Positions 36,401-51,400 of a DNA stretch of 64,000 nt are shown piece by piece. Made by a program: the position numbers and the translations under genes. How positions within the stretch are numbered: the stretch's first letter is position 1; each line of letters begins with the position of its first letter. Source of the stretch: Smittia aterrima (Eukaryota; Arthropoda; Insecta; Diptera; Chironomidae); assembly GCA_033063855.1 (NCBI GenBank), contig CP093831.1:4712001-4776000 (forward strand), in the 5' to 3' direction. The notes below the pieces were generated by a model, which had not been told where the DNA came from, ran no database searches, and was given only the letters and a program-made list of their open reading frames with translations.

Positions 36401-39400
36401 CTGCTGAAGCACAGAGTTTTCCTCAAGCCCTAATCACATATTATCAAGTTTATGTGTTCACAATTTGCTTTCTGCTGTCGTTGCATGATAAGTCTCTCTC
36501 TCCATAGCAATTTCCTCGGTGAGTGTCGCACGGTCACGTGTCATATTAATTATATAATAAAAAGAATTTATCTTGTTAAATAAGAGAAGCAAAGTTTGGA
36601 AGTACTTTGAATGCTTTCGTTGTGACCAAACAAGAAATTATGGGAATCTTAAGTAATTAGCAATTGTTTGTGATCTTAATTGTGGGAAAGTTTGCACCGT
36701 TAAGTAATCAAAAGTTTCCACAAAAATTTAATGAGAAGAATGATTTCTCTTTTGAGAGATTCACTTTAAGTCGATCCTGTGATTTCATAAAATATTTTGC
36801 AAGAAGAAGTCAAACAATTCGAACTTTACAAAATAGGAATCAAATTAACAAAGAAATTCCTTTTGAGTCTATCAGAAGGAGACCTGCTTGCTATTTCGAA
36901 TAATAAACTTCAAACAAAAAAGAAACCATGGCGATGATTTCAAGAGAAGGAAAAGTGAAGACTCATGCAAGATAAAATAGGCCGAGCGTCGAGAGCTTTA
37001 TTATTCGAACTAATCATAAGTTTTTGCATTGTCATCGGACAATAATTAGCTTTTGTGAGAGACGCCACTTCATACACATTCAGAGGCCGATGGTGAAACC
37101 AAAGGCAGAGACCGCAACGTTCGCTCACTCGCCTACGGGCTCTCTGCGATATCGAAATGGTGGCAGCAGCAAAAAGATGCATGAAATTATCCAATCATGA
37201 TCTCGAAGCGAAGTAAACGGCACAACCGTCCACGAAGAAACAATAGCAGTGCATAATTTACTTAGCAACAACAAAGCATGAGAAGGCGAGCAGATCTTAC
37301 AGATGGCGACTTAAAGAAAAGCGAAAGAGTGCTCATCATTTATTTCATGTCTTGCTTTGCTTCAGACAATTATTCATCGACGAGTTGAAAATTCACGAGA
37401 TTCTCGACCGAACCAGATCAGAGTAATTTCCACCATGGGCGATATGAACAACAGGCGCAAAGGGCTTCTTCTCACATGAGAAATTGTTGTTTTATGAAGA
37501 AACGAGAAGAAAGGAATGAGAAGAAAAGAACTTATTGCAGCTATTGTAGCCGAATATGTTGTAAAAGGAGCGAGAGCGAACGAACCAAAAAAGAGCGACC
37601 ACCTCCAGTGCGATTGTTGGGCTCTTGCGCTATTTGTATGAAAGTAATATGATTAATAATGCCCCTGCTCGGCTCTGCTGTGTGAAAAGGCGTACGAAGC
37701 CATTTGAATAGCATTAAATGATTTTTTTTTCGCTCTTTCCCGTTGGTACCTTCCATAGCTTCACATTTGTCTCGGGTGCCGAACTTACTCGTTTTTATTT
37801 CTCTAGCGGCTGCAATGATAGATCGTTCGTTACACAAATTCATTCCACCGCAAAACTTTATATTCGTTTTTTGTCTTTCTCCACAGCGGTCCACGTGAGT
37901 TGGTTTTGGTTACGTTTCGCGATGTTAATCTCGCTTTGGAAACATTTGTCCAGAGAAACCGTAAAAAATCGTCGTCTTTTGTTATCAACCACAAAAACAT
38001 TTGGAACAACTTCGTCTTTCGGAAGCCACTTCGAGGAGATTAAGCTCGAAAAAAATGTCGTAACATAAAAGTCATTCAATAAACTTTCGTATTAAGCCTC
38101 TGACTACTTTACGACTTCTTACATTGACAACAAACCTTTCGTTTCGATCAAAGATTACCTCCAATATCATAAATTGTAAGTTCGGAGTGCAGATGAACAA
38201 ATTAAAACATGAAGACGCAGTCGTAAATTGCATTCGTAAATTCGCTTTAGACTTCCCTCCTTGTCCTTCTTCACAAATCAAATGCAGTGCACACATTTTC
38301 TTGCTCGTTCTCAAGTCTCAACTGAAATGCATTTTATGACTCTCCATGTGAATTCAGTAAAAAAGCAGCAAAGAGGCCAAATAGCTTCGTGAATTATTGG
38401 CAAATTTTTATGCGAGTGAAGCAATTTATTTCATGCCGAGGAACTGAGCATCGTAAAGTTGAGATTTTAAAAAATAATTTCACAAGTTTTGGTAAATAAT
38501 TTCGATCTGTTATTGATAAATGGACAATTACAAATTTATGAAAGCAACAAACATATTCGAAAATATAGTTTATGTGCTTAAAGTAAATTGTTTCTTTGAA
38601 ACCAGCGAGAAAACACGAATTGCCAATAAAATTCTCAACTTCCAACGATCGAAACTCGAAGCCTTATTTAGTCAACAAGTGAAACTGCTTCATTTACGAT
38701 GTGGCAGTTTGAAGTGATTCCGTCCTAGTTCTGAGCGTCTGTCATAAATCCACGTCAGACCTCGTAATCTTCTCATAAATCCGTCAGACTGTCTTTCGAT
38801 CTTTAATGATCCAACGTCTTTCATAAGTCAAAACGGCACTAACATGCACTCATCCAATAACGAACTGCAAAAAAAAAATCTTGCCAGATTCGAGATTGTG
38901 AGGTTTAATTGGAGCATTCGTTTTCACAATCGTCAGAGTCTCTCTGAACGCGTTTCAAGAAATGAGACACATGATGACATCTTCATTTCAGTCTTCATTA
39001 GACTTAGCCCGTCCGCATCGAGGCGTAACAACACAAACTCGAACTCTTCGCAACAGCGGAGGTATTTTTCTGCTGCATGCTTCGCTGTGCAAATTTCCGA
39101 ATAACTTACGATGCTCTTTGAATAATCACTCGTGAAGGCAAAAGATTAATTTCCTTCCCAAAACCAAATGTTCTTTGCAAAAAGACTTCCAGGAAATTCT
39201 TATGAGTTTGCAAAAATGATCGAGGCTTCATCTAAAGTTCTGTGAACTTTATGAGTTGATCGTCACAAACCGCGACACGATATGTTTGTACAGACGAAGC
39301 CCCAAACCTTAATGATTGCTCATAAAACGAAAGCCATGATGGAAATGCATCAGTGCACCAGAAACTTCTTGTTTAATCATCCGAATCCGAGTTGGTTTTG

Positions 39401-42400
39401 TACTCAAACAATGGTTTTCCTCATGAACACAACAAATTGTTGTCTGCTGGTTCAGCTCGATCTTTTTTTTCCGTTCTTAATGTCGAGTTCATTAATCACC
39501 GCAATGTTGTGAATCTCGCTAGTTGTCTGTCGAATCGCTCATTCTCTGCCGAGGTCAAGCTAAGACCGATTTCTGTGTGTCTGGGATCTTACGCTCCACT
39601 CGAATGGAACAACAAATAATCGACTTTGGTTTCGAGTCAGACACGAAACCAACAAATCGAGAACTCATAACTCAATTATGTTACACAAAATTATCCTTCA
39701 GCTACCGTCGGCAAAGCATTCGATGCTCAGCCAGATGGACAAAGTATCATATTTCAATGAAGATCTCGGGAAGCGATATATCGTAACACCACCAACCCGA
39801 CAAGTGACACCTTTTTAACATGCCAAGCATCGGCAAAAAGAGCTGAGGAAAAGAGAGACAGTCGAAATTCCTCGGCTTCTGGCTCTGAATTTATGATATA
39901 CCATTAAAAATTCCTTAATTGATTTATTTCGTTTGTGATTTTCTGCGTTCGCTTTTGACTGCCTTCCAAGCTCAGACTTATCGCTTCGGTTAGCAGGTGA
40001 CAAACAAACATGCCGAGGACACATTTCTTCTGGTTGAAACATGAGTTGCCGATGATACGGTGATTTGTTGTTTTCGAAGAAATCTGTCGCGTCTCAGATG
40101 TTGCTTCATGAGACTGAAGGGAAATTTCGTGGAACATTAGCGCGCCGCAAAACGAAACTCCCACAAAAAGTCAGGAAAGCGTGAAGGAATTCTTCTTTTA
40201 AGGCCGCACATCAAATGTGTTGTGATTTTGACATTTCTAGCTCTTTCATAACTGATGACTTTGAGAGTCTCGTCTTGCGTGGTTTGAAAGCTTAGTTAGT
40301 GGCTCGCTGTGAATCTATCATCGGCTAGAAAATATGAATATCGGTTTCATCTCAAGTCTACGACGTTAAAAACAATGACAGCTCGTAGATCCATAAAAAC
40401 ATGTAAATTATGATTCTCGTGTTTGAAGCCGAAGTCTCCCCCCAGGGCGTTCGTTGTGTCTCGAGATGAGAAGAGAGAAAGAAGAAGAAGAAAAAATCTC
40501 CAATGGATATGTTTGTCAATCCTTTTGCTGTCCCGACAAACAATTCTTTCATTTGCATAGTAAATCGTCGATTAGTTCGACACAGAAAGACCGTGAAATA
40601 TTTCTTTTGGTGGTTCCACTTCAAACATTAAGCAATTTTCTACGTAATAAAAATTTATTTTCGCATTTGACATAGAGAGGAGGAGAAGGAGTTGAACGAT
40701 TCATGAAAATTATGTGTTTGTTGCTTTCCTTGAGATATCTGCACATTCGCGGGATCGTAAAATCGTGGTTTTTCTTGCAAACTTTTAATGCTCGCCACAG
40801 AGTATAATGAGGCATAAAGAATTGAATGTTGAGTCGGGTTAGAAATGCATTTATGGACAATTTTGTTGTGCCATGAGAAACCGTGGAGAGCTCAAAGTTT
40901 TAATGTCTTAACATCAGAAGAGAAAATTTAATGATGAAACACCTGACTGCTTGCCAAAAGATTCATCGCCTCATACTGAGAAATAGAAATCGCGAAACTA
41001 AACTTCCATGGAAATCCCATAAAGTCGCTGATGTGCACGATGGAAACTTATGATGGCTTATGGCTAATCATCACAGCATAAAATTGCATACTGATCGGAA
41101 CATTCCGTGGAAAGCAGGTCGCTCGCTGTGAGACTCCGCTGAAAATTTCCGGGAATCATTTGTGAACATTTAAATATTTTAGACAAACGGAGAAAGAAGT
41201 TTTTTTTTTGGTTTTGGCGCGCGGTTTGAGAACGCAACAATATCGAAAAATGAAAAATGATGATCCATCCAAAAACGAGCAGCGGATCCACAGCCGAAGA
41301 ATAGAAACAGTCGTAAAGTCTTCTTCTCCTCATACTTTTATGTGTTTATAAACAAAAAAAGTAAAAACACGAAAGAGAAAAAAAATGTTGAAATTTTATT
41401 TCTTCTCTCGCCGATGATTTATGGATTTCTGGGATTCGGGAGGGTTCGGATCACTTCTCGTCTCGTCTTACTTCATGGCGAGGTGTACTGACGTTTACGG
41501 CGGAGATTTTATCTGTCTCTCATTTTTCAAAAGGCCGTCCGTGAGCCATCAACGATCAAGTCGAAGCATAAAATTGAAGAACAAATTTTAATGTTTCTGG
41601 TTGTGCGCATTAAAGAATTGTAAGTCAGAAGTTTTCTTTTCTTTCTTCAATGATTCCATAAAACACCGATTGTTAACTCGAGCTTCGTGATGTTCTAACA
41701 TTTCTTCACTCTTGTAAATTTGTTACCACGTGCTAGATAAGAATCGTTAGCTTTGTTATTGATTGTTCACGACACTTTGAGACGCAATTTGTCGATCGCT
41801 TTTTGTTCATTTTCGAATAAGAAACGGGAATAAGAGAAAAATATTCTTACCTGTATCACTCTCATCGGCAAACCAGTTTCCTTCGCTAATTGTTCTCTAA
41901 TGTGCCGTGTGGGCTTGGGCGTTTGGCTAAATGCTGTCTTTAATACCTCTAGTTGTTTGGCTTTGATTGTTGTGCGCGGTCCCCGTCGCTTTGAGCCACC
42001 GCCATCCTCTGGACTTTTGTTTTCAGACTGTGAGTCACCTCGTGCATCGGGATCTCCGTCAAGTGAACCCTGAAGGTGAAGAAACTTTTTTGTAAATAAT
42101 TTGTTAATCTCCTGGATTTGTTGTTCTCACCTGATCGGAATCGTCATTATTTTTGCTGTCCGTGCTCATGCTCTGCACAGAAAGATCTGAGGCGCCTAAA
42201 TGTCCAACCGACTCTGGTCCATTCGAACCAAGGTGTCCCAAGCTAATTGGCGGTCTAATTGGATCATCTTCTTCTTCATCTTCCTCGCAATCTGAGCCCA
42301 TCAACGAATCTGAAAACAAAGTTTAGAGAATCGATTGAATTTCACTGTTTTTGAAGTCAAACGAGACGTAGAGTCACGGAGTGGGCAGGAATTTCAAAGG

Positions 42401-45400
42401 AATCGGGAAATATTGCGGGAGTTCTTTTGTTTTCCAATAAATATGTTTTATGTTTTTGTCATCCCCACTCCCTCTCACTCGTTTCATCGTCTTCCTTATA
42501 ATTTTATTTTCTCAGGCAATGCAGAATTGGGAAAACTTCCTTTTCATTTTCCACCCTAACAAATTCACGAAAAGCAAACAAACGCAAACACTACAGAACA
42601 CGCTGCCTGCTCGAGTCGAATCGATGCGATAAAGAACCCCTTTCCGTCCTCTTTCCAACTGATCCCACTCGACAACCTGCCTCGACAGGCAGTCACCCTC
42701 TCAAAAAACGTTTAAAAAAACATTTAATCTTGTTTTTAGACTCTTCAGGCAGCGAAGACGAGAGACTCTTGAGCGCGTTATTTTCCCTGGGTTTGATCGA
42801 ACGCTGCTGAGATAAAGATTTCTTTTCTGAAGGCAGTCATTCTCCTGCCCCTTCAGTCGCTGATATCAATGAAAAAGAATAACAATAAACATTCATTGCA
42901 TGTTCGAATATTTACTTTCTGTTAGGTTACATTTTTATTCTCGCCCAACTCGTCTCTTTGACAAGGGGGAGTCTGCAGCCGAGAGACTCGAGGAAATCAT
43001 TTAAGTGAATAACAACAGTCAAACAATGGAATACAACAAGTGCAAAGGGATGTGTTCAATCGAGGGTCTTCTAATAAAGTGCGCGCTCTTCTGGTCGATG
43101 ATATTTTGAAGCGGAAAATCTTTTTCATTCTTCAAACGAACTGAAATTTTCTGTTGTGCGAATGGCACATATGCAGAGCGTCGGCTTCAATTCCACGCAA
43201 ACCCGTAACCAAACGAAGGGACTGAGAATGAAATTTTCTACACTTCTTTCCCTTGTATCGTCGTAGAAACCATTCATACGTAAATTAACTTCAATAAAAA
43301 TTGGATAATCATTACATAAATTTAAACGCAATTAATCAACAGGATTACCCACCCGACGTTCGATCGAATCACTGCAATCGTTCGAATATTAATCATTTTC
43401 GGTTTTGATTCTCTTTGTTGCAACTGATTTTTAAACGTTGGTTCTACGCTGTTGTGTCTAAGTTGTTGAATCATGACAGCGAACGCTTTGAAATATTTAC
43501 GAGAAAACGTTCTTTCATTGAAAGGAAACGACAATACAAAGCTATCGTGAACAACACTATTTAGACACTTGCCATTTATATTTCTTGCTACTTAATGTTT
43601 CTCTCGTCGTTTTTTTTTTCATAAAATAAAGTTTCTTTTACGTTATGAGGCGAGCAGCATCTACGCAAATTAATTGTCAAGGAAGTTGCTTGAACGTGAT
43701 TTATGCGAATGCCTTCCATTAAACGCTGATTTTATGTTCACTCGTGCACGGATCTGTTCATCATACCAACGACGATGGTATAAATTTCAAATGATACTCG
43801 TATCAACGTAGAGCTTTACGTCACGACGATGAAGTACATCAACAACAATATTGTTAACGTTTCTCTCGTATCTGATGTGATGCTGTGCGATTGGATGAAT
43901 AAGCTCCGACGTCATGTAAAATTTACATTTGAATGAGAATCGAAAATTCAGAGCAAGCAAAGGGCGAACAACTTTGTTGAATGTTTAATGTGAAATATAT
44001 TTCAACATTCTCATCCCTTTGGACTTCAGTTTGACAGAAGAACATGCGTTCACACTCTTTGAGCAATTATTCAAAGTTAAGTCATTAAGTTTCGTGCTTG
44101 CTCGACGACGACAAGAGCAAAGGATGGAATTAAATGTGCTAACAACCCGCGCAAGGTATTAAGTGATTTTTATGGATTTTCGAATATTTTCTTGGCTAAA
44201 AGCGAATGGCGAATGTTTCGATTTTATTTGCGTTGCAACCACATTTTCGTTTTTAACTCTTTTTTTTATAGTCGAAGTGACCATATGTCATTGTACAAGA
44301 GGCGATTTAAATAAGTATTAAACTCTATGGCTGTTAAGAATGCTGTTTCATATTTCTCGTGTGTTTTATTATTGTTCTTCACTCTTTCGTGCTCTTATGC
44401 TTCGCCCTTAGCCTCCATTAATGCGCCGGCTTTCGACAGAGATGAGAGAGAGAGAAGAAAAAACCTAAGCGAATGGATGAATAATCGTGAAAAAGAAAAG
44501 AAACTCTGGCTTGACCCCCTATTGTCGAATACCTGTGGATATTATCAAGATCTGTTCTCAAAATCTAAAGACTTCAGCTTGTGCAAAAGTTCTTGTTTTT
44601 TTTTTGAAAGGAGAAGACGAAAGGAAATCCCGACTGTGACCGAAAGAAATTATCATTATCATTAAGAATTGAAAGAAATAAAATGAACAACAACAACAAT
44701 AATTATTACAAATTCACACATCGGACTGATGTTAATGACTTTTTTATGAACAGCGAAGATCATTAAGAGCGAACTGGTTTCAAATCGAGAAGCTAGACGT
44801 GTGAATCGATCAACAAATTGAGCAATTATTCAGCCGAGAAATGGAAGTCCAATGTTGACGACATTCCGTCCATTCATGAGATTCGTTTCGTTTTGCGGTT
44901 TTCACTGCCAATCAACAACTGTAAAGAATTTTCTCAAGAGTCGCAGATGTGACAAAGCGTCAGGTAGAGAAATGACAAAGTTTTAAAGACTTTTCAACTT
45001 CACAAATTTGTCCTGAAAGAGATTTCAAATGGATTGGCAAATTGGAATAATATTTTCCTTACAAATTCCTTAGACTTTGAGAAACGTCGATCAAGCTTAA
45101 TTTACCGCAAAAACGAAGACGACAAAAGCGATTGGAACAGTTTCTACCTAAGGAATAATCCATCCAAGTATTATCCTAATCTAAGGCTGAACACTCTTCT
45201 CTCACCGTCTCGGCTTTCGCCTTCGAACAATGCGACACAAATATTTATTGTAAACAACTTAAAAGCGACCACACCAGTGCATCGAGAAATTGAAACCTTG
45301 TTTGAGTTGTTAGTTACAAAAACACGTGTAACGGGAGATCTCTTCTTCGCTCGGCATTTTTATGGTTCAACGTTCTAATCGATGTCAATTAATTTGCATC

Positions 45401-48400
45401 GACGATTAATCTAATGATGGCTCATATAAATAAATGATTTATGACCGGATTGACTTCTTTTGTTCTCCACTCTTTTTTTCCACTCGTCGAAGCCATCAAT
45501 TTTCAGTTGAAAACGACACTCACAGTGAAGCAATGCTAAACAACATTTGACGCCCTCTCGCAGTCAGTGCTGTGCGATAGACGAGCTGTCTGTTCACCTA
45601 TCGTGAGCGAAATGATATATGGAGACGAACAAAGTAGAAAAACTTTTTTTTTGGTAGACTTCTGGCATGTTTAAATGAAATAATGATATGTTGCTTCTCC
45701 CGACGCTTGATTTTCACATTTTTTTTTAATAAATTGAATTATTATTTTTGAGAGCTTTGCGTTATAAAAAAGTTGTTGCTCAAGAATGTCAATTTTAATT
45801 TTGACACTCAAGTGTCATGTATGTTTGTGCAATAAAGTTTCCTCTGAAATTCGAGTCACGTGAAGGCTTCAAAGCGAAGACTGTGAGTGTTTCAAACTTA
45901 ATTGATTGAGGTTTATTTAAATTTCATGTGAACATCGGCTTGCTGCCACAATTTTTCGAGATTGGTGTGAAAGTGAGATGATGTTTTAATCAGAAGTTTT
46001 AAATTTAAATTCGTTCGATGCGGGAAGCTTTCAAGGATTAACTGCTTCGATCATTGAGCTTGAGATATTTTTACTTGATGGATCATTCGCTACGATGATT
46101 GGAGTGGATGCAATTGAATGACTTTTGTATATCAGAAAGAACATCAGAGCAACTGTCAACCCAGTCAGTAACGGAATGAAAATCTTGCAAAACTTTAGAA
46201 AAATAAGAATTTGAATTGAAACGTCAAGAGGAAAACTTACTCTCATCCACTTTTTATGTTCAACGAAAATCGGCATTTCGATGAAAAAGAATTTTGACTT
46301 TTAGAATTGACAAACGTCAAACTTTCCAAAGTCTCCTTAAATTCAGGCGAACGGAAAAAGTTGAATCTTTTTCCTTCTTTCCTGCCAACCATCAAAATCA
46401 TTAAGTCGGAAACTTCCGCTCCAATTGCCAGGGACGAAATAAAATGCAAGAAACGTTAGAATGTTGTCGTACCCGATAACGATTTTCTGTCAGAACCAGA
46501 ACTTTTCGGAATGCCGGTTTGATTCCGAAACAAACAAACAGAAAAAAAATATTGCACACGATCCTTTTGTGAAATTTAAGAACTTTTTGTTTCATTGATT
46601 TGTTTTAAAGGTTCCCAACGGGTAATGACTCGAAAGAGAATGCTTTGATGCTGATATATCCGCTTTAATCGCTGCTACAGGAAGTCTCTCAGCAAATCTC
46701 AAACGAAACCGAGCTAATTTTTGGTTTCTCGGTTAGATCTTGCTTCCTCGTAACTAGTTAAACGATTTTCATTCGGAAATTTAAGACGAATCGAATCGAA
46801 GTGCCCAAGGTCATTGTTGATACTGTAATGGACACAAAGCTTGTCTTAAAATTGAAATAAAGAAATAACAATAAAATATTATCAGCAGAGACTTATCTGG
46901 GAGCATGAAACGTTATTGACACTCCAAACACATTCAGCATCAGAGAGAGAAAAGGTCATTTAGCTTAAGGGGGACAAAGACGGCTTCTGCCCGCTTCCTA
47001 TTTACATCTCACAAGAAGGTTTCAGTTTAATTGAATAATAAAACTCTCTCAACTAAATACGATAAGAGCTAAAGCGTATTGATTATTTTCTTAGGGTTCA
47101 CCAACTCGCAGGGTTAAGTTTCAAGGATTTTGCGTCAACGACGATGAGATAAAAATCACTTGCAGACGCAATGTCTGTTGCACAACGTTCCAAGGCTTCT
47201 TATCTCATCGTCGATAAATTCAGTCATGGCGGGAGTGCTCTGACATCATCAGGGTTAGCTACGAAAGAGAAAATAGCAAGCCGCACGTGACAACCGGGAT
47301 TATCTTGCATCATATCACCCGAGTTAGATTGACACAGCTGAAATCCGCAAATAAAATGCCTTCAATGATAAACACGACACATATCAAAGGCACAACAAGA
47401 GGCGAGACTGCTCGCTCAGCGAAGACATTTTAATCCGATTTAAACGCATCAGTTTGTTCTCGAATCGTGAGAATAAAACGTCGAGTGATAACTTAAGAAA
47501 CTATGATCAAACAAGATTGAATAACAAGAAGCTTTAGACTCTAAATTAACATCGACTCTTGTGAGGTTGTTGTTGTAATAATTTTTAAAATTCTCAACTT
47601 GATTTGTCGGTCGATATCAAAGCAAACTCAATCTTGAATGTCCCAACAAAATTGCTTTTAAATGGTCAATAAAAATCCTTCGCCAGAAGAATTCATGTTG
47701 AAACGACCAGGCAGAGAAACAAGAAGGAAACTGCAGACATCATAATCGAAAGTAAGATTATTGATTTGTCTGCTCGATTTTCTTGTGAAAATAAATGTCA
47801 AACACAGGTAGGAGACTGCTAATCCTTACATTGAATCAAGTGCAGTAGAGCTCTGTTTAAAGGTTTCGCCTTTTGCCTTCTCCATGAATGAGAAGAATTT
47901 CTGTGTGTTATTGCCATTATGAGTTAGAGTGGAGCAAGAATGAAAATAAGATTTATGTGGCAAACAATAAACTTATGATTTCTGCTTTATCCACAAATGA
48001 AAAACAATCTCTCACTCTCTCACTCGCGAGAAGCACTGAAGTTCAACAAATTACTTTATTTTGCTCGAGCATTTTATGAAAACAGAAAACGAATTATTCA
48101 TATTTCAAATCGCATAAACTTTTCTTCCCTTTTTTTAAAAAAAATTGCTGTTCCAAGCATAATAATTTATCAAGCGGAATCAGTTTCTTTGACCGCGCTC
48201 GTATATTTCCCGAGCTGTTTGCTAAGAAAATTCTTAAAAATCGAATATGAATGCATCGGAAGATTAATGAACCTAGAGAAGGAGATGCAACTCAACAAAT
48301 CACATAATTCAAATATGCATAAAACATAACTCGCTTCTCTCACTTTTTTTTTGGCGATACGACTAGCGCTATGGAGGAAATTAAAAATTTGATTTATTGC

Positions 48401-51400
48401 ATTTGCATGTGCCCAATGGCTTCGCAGCTACAAATCCTTCCGCTCGCAAATCCACTTCAAACGCAATGCTATGTAGCTCCCCCCATTTTCAATTACAAAA
48501 TTCGATGCTGCTGCGACGACTCATGCACTCTCACCGAATAATCCATCAAACGATCATTTTCTGCGTTTCCGCGAGAATTAAATTTCACGAAAAGGTTTTA
48601 AAGTCTCGCGGAAAATTCAATTTTTCAAGCTGTGAAAATTTTAATTTTATGGCAATTCATGAGCTGAATTTTTAAACTGATTGTTGAAGCTCGCAGTTAA
48701 TTTATTCGAATCGCTCTCGTGCGACTTTAAAAAGAAAACTTTTTCTTGTGTTTGAAGAGAGGGACTTTAAATTATGATGTCGAATGTCGACGACAAAAGT
48801 CTCCGGCGAGATGAAATTATGTTAATCAATGGTACATGCGCATCATGAGCCTTTCCGATTTTTCTCCCCAAAAAAGAATTTTCCACGAGAATTTATTCAA
48901 TTTTCATCCTTCGCTTCATTCTCCCCCGTAACTACGAAAGAAAGAAAAAAGATTTTCTTTTCCATTTTCATCGTTACGAAGCTCAATAGGAAAAGCAAAA
49001 TGTTTTCTCCCATTTTGCCGCTGGCTTATGCGCGACGAATGTGCTCGTTTCTTTTTCTTTCCCTCTACGTGATGGCAGAAGGAAAAACGAGAACGTCTTG
49101 AAAGTTCTTTCCTCTTCGCAATGTCTCGATTTCATTTGTTGTTTGGTATTTATTTCGGTAGATGCATGAGAAGAAGAAAACTAATCTGGAATTAAGCATA
49201 TAATTTTCCCTCTCGATGGCTGACAGAAACGACGACACAAGTATGATAAGAAAAGAAGCTGCAAATACATTCAGGGGAACTTTTTTTCATGACAAATAAG
49301 TTTGTTGCTTGAGAGTGAGGAAGAAACGCAAAGACAAGCGCGAAACTTTGTTCTTTTGCAGCTGCGATTTTAAAATCTATCACAAAAAAATAAATCGAAA
49401 TCTTATTAGGGGAAAATTTCTAAGTCTCTTGAGTTGAGTTTCTCGAATATAAATGGCGGAATATTTTCAGGAAAATCTTTGATGTGAGAAAGCAAATGAA
49501 AACTTTTATGAAGAAAGACTTCAAAAATATCTTTCATGTTTATTTTTCTCAGCTCGCAAACCTTAAACGAGTCCTTCTTTACATTGCAAAATGGCAAGGC
49601 AGCCGAGAAGGAGGACATGAACGATAATACGTGATGCGATGAATTATTGAAGGACTAGGACGATAAACGTTGAGAGGATAGCGAGAGGTTGAAGATGAGG
49701 AAGGAAGGATTTTTATCGTTGGAATAAAATCATTTTATAATAGAATAAAATTTATTTGCTCGTTTCCCTTCGTCGTGAATTCAGAATTTTCAAACATGGT
49801 CGTCCCTCCCCATCCGCCCGAGATTTTTATGATCGAGAGGATTGTGGATAAGGTTTGAGAAATAAAGAAGGGATCTTCGACTTCGTCGGTAACTCACCTG
49901 TCATATGATGATGATGTGTCTCTTTACCCGCCATATAATCGTCTTTACAAATAAACTTATTATCGTTCAACACATACAACTGTTCACCGGTACTTAATTG
50001 TTTCCTACATATACAGCACGTAAAGCAATTTAAATGAAACACTTTATCTCGAGGTTTTCGCACAAGATCCGATGGCGCTATTCCCTGACCACATCCGCTG
50101 CATTTCGTCCCGTAACGTCTGGAAGATAAAATAAGATTCAATTGTAAGTTTAAACTCGTTCAAGTGAGAATGGTGTCAGGTGAATCATTAAACATTACGA
50201 GGATGTTTAATATCTTTTTAAGTTGAATGTTTATGCAAGCTGCAAAGAGCTAACTCTCTTCGAGTTAATTAAGATGTTTTTATATTCGTTTCAGTTGGTT
50301 GCCATTTGCCAAAATGAAATGTTCAATGTACTAAAATAAGTGTTTTGGAATTTCGTTCATTGCCGGAAGGTTGAGCGAGTGAGTGATTACAAAAAGTGTG
50401 TCATTCCCTCGCACCACCGAGCGAAACAAATAAAAAGAGATGGAAAATCTTTTTTGTTCTTAGCTTCTGCCATAAGAGTCTTATCGTTAACCTGAGCTGA
50501 GGCTTTAAAAGGACGAGAACAAAATAAAGTGATTATAACAACCTGTAGAACTTTAAGACATTATCGGTTACTCCGATCCTATCCTCGCTTTACATTTTCT
50601 TAGACTCATTGTTCGATTTAATTAGAAATTACTTTCGACAATATTTGCAAATGCAGCTTTGCTCGAATCGGTAAAACGTTTTAAATATTGGATTGAAACG
50701 AAAAAGGATAAGAGAGAGGATTAAAGATCTCTAAAGTCGGACGTCACGTTTATTCATAAAATTGAGAACAAGGAACCTTCTCAGTATCAGTCGCAAGGTA
50801 TTTTATGTGTTTAATGTTTTTAACGAGACGAACGTTTTCTCGTTTACTCTTCATACGCCAAGTGGCAATGAAAATGTTTTTGAGGAAAGACATTAAATTT
50901 TATTAAAGTGATTCTACCCGAAGAGATGCGAGCAAACGACCATTCGTTCATGTTGGGTTGAGAATGATCCAATAAAGAATGAATGGAAATGGAGAAGCGA
51001 GAATAAACATTGACGTGAAGGGGGTAAAGGAAGTGACTATGCGCAGATATGTCTCGATGTCTCTTCTTTCTCGTACTCCCCGAAAAATCTGGAGCGAACC
51101 AAAAACCAGGCGAAAACGTTAAAATTTAAAACATCACAAGTCTCAACAAAGCTTCACTTTTCGCCTTAAGAAAACTTTTTTCAACAGCGCGTTATCATTT
51201 TACTGTTTTTTTCTGCTTCTTCTTCTTGTTCCAAAAGGTTCAGTCACATTCTTTTATGTCAACAGTTGAAATGGGTACACGATGTTCAAGAGATATTTAA
51301 CCTCTTTAAAATCTTTTTCGCTTTGTCTTTAAACAAATGAAATATCTTTAAACTTACCTAAAAAAATCATTTCTACAATAAAGTTTTGCATCACGGCTGA

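Larger units (their letters stand above)
42310..49897 (-). other. Lim1 intron between LIM2 and linker exons (7.6 kb)
   Basis: GTGAGT donor, TTTCAG acceptor. The intron contains two small candidate genes (44327-44665 plus, 46031-46276 minus) and octamer words at 45392 and 48401. The rest shows no coding sequence that I can support. Confidence 0.7.
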
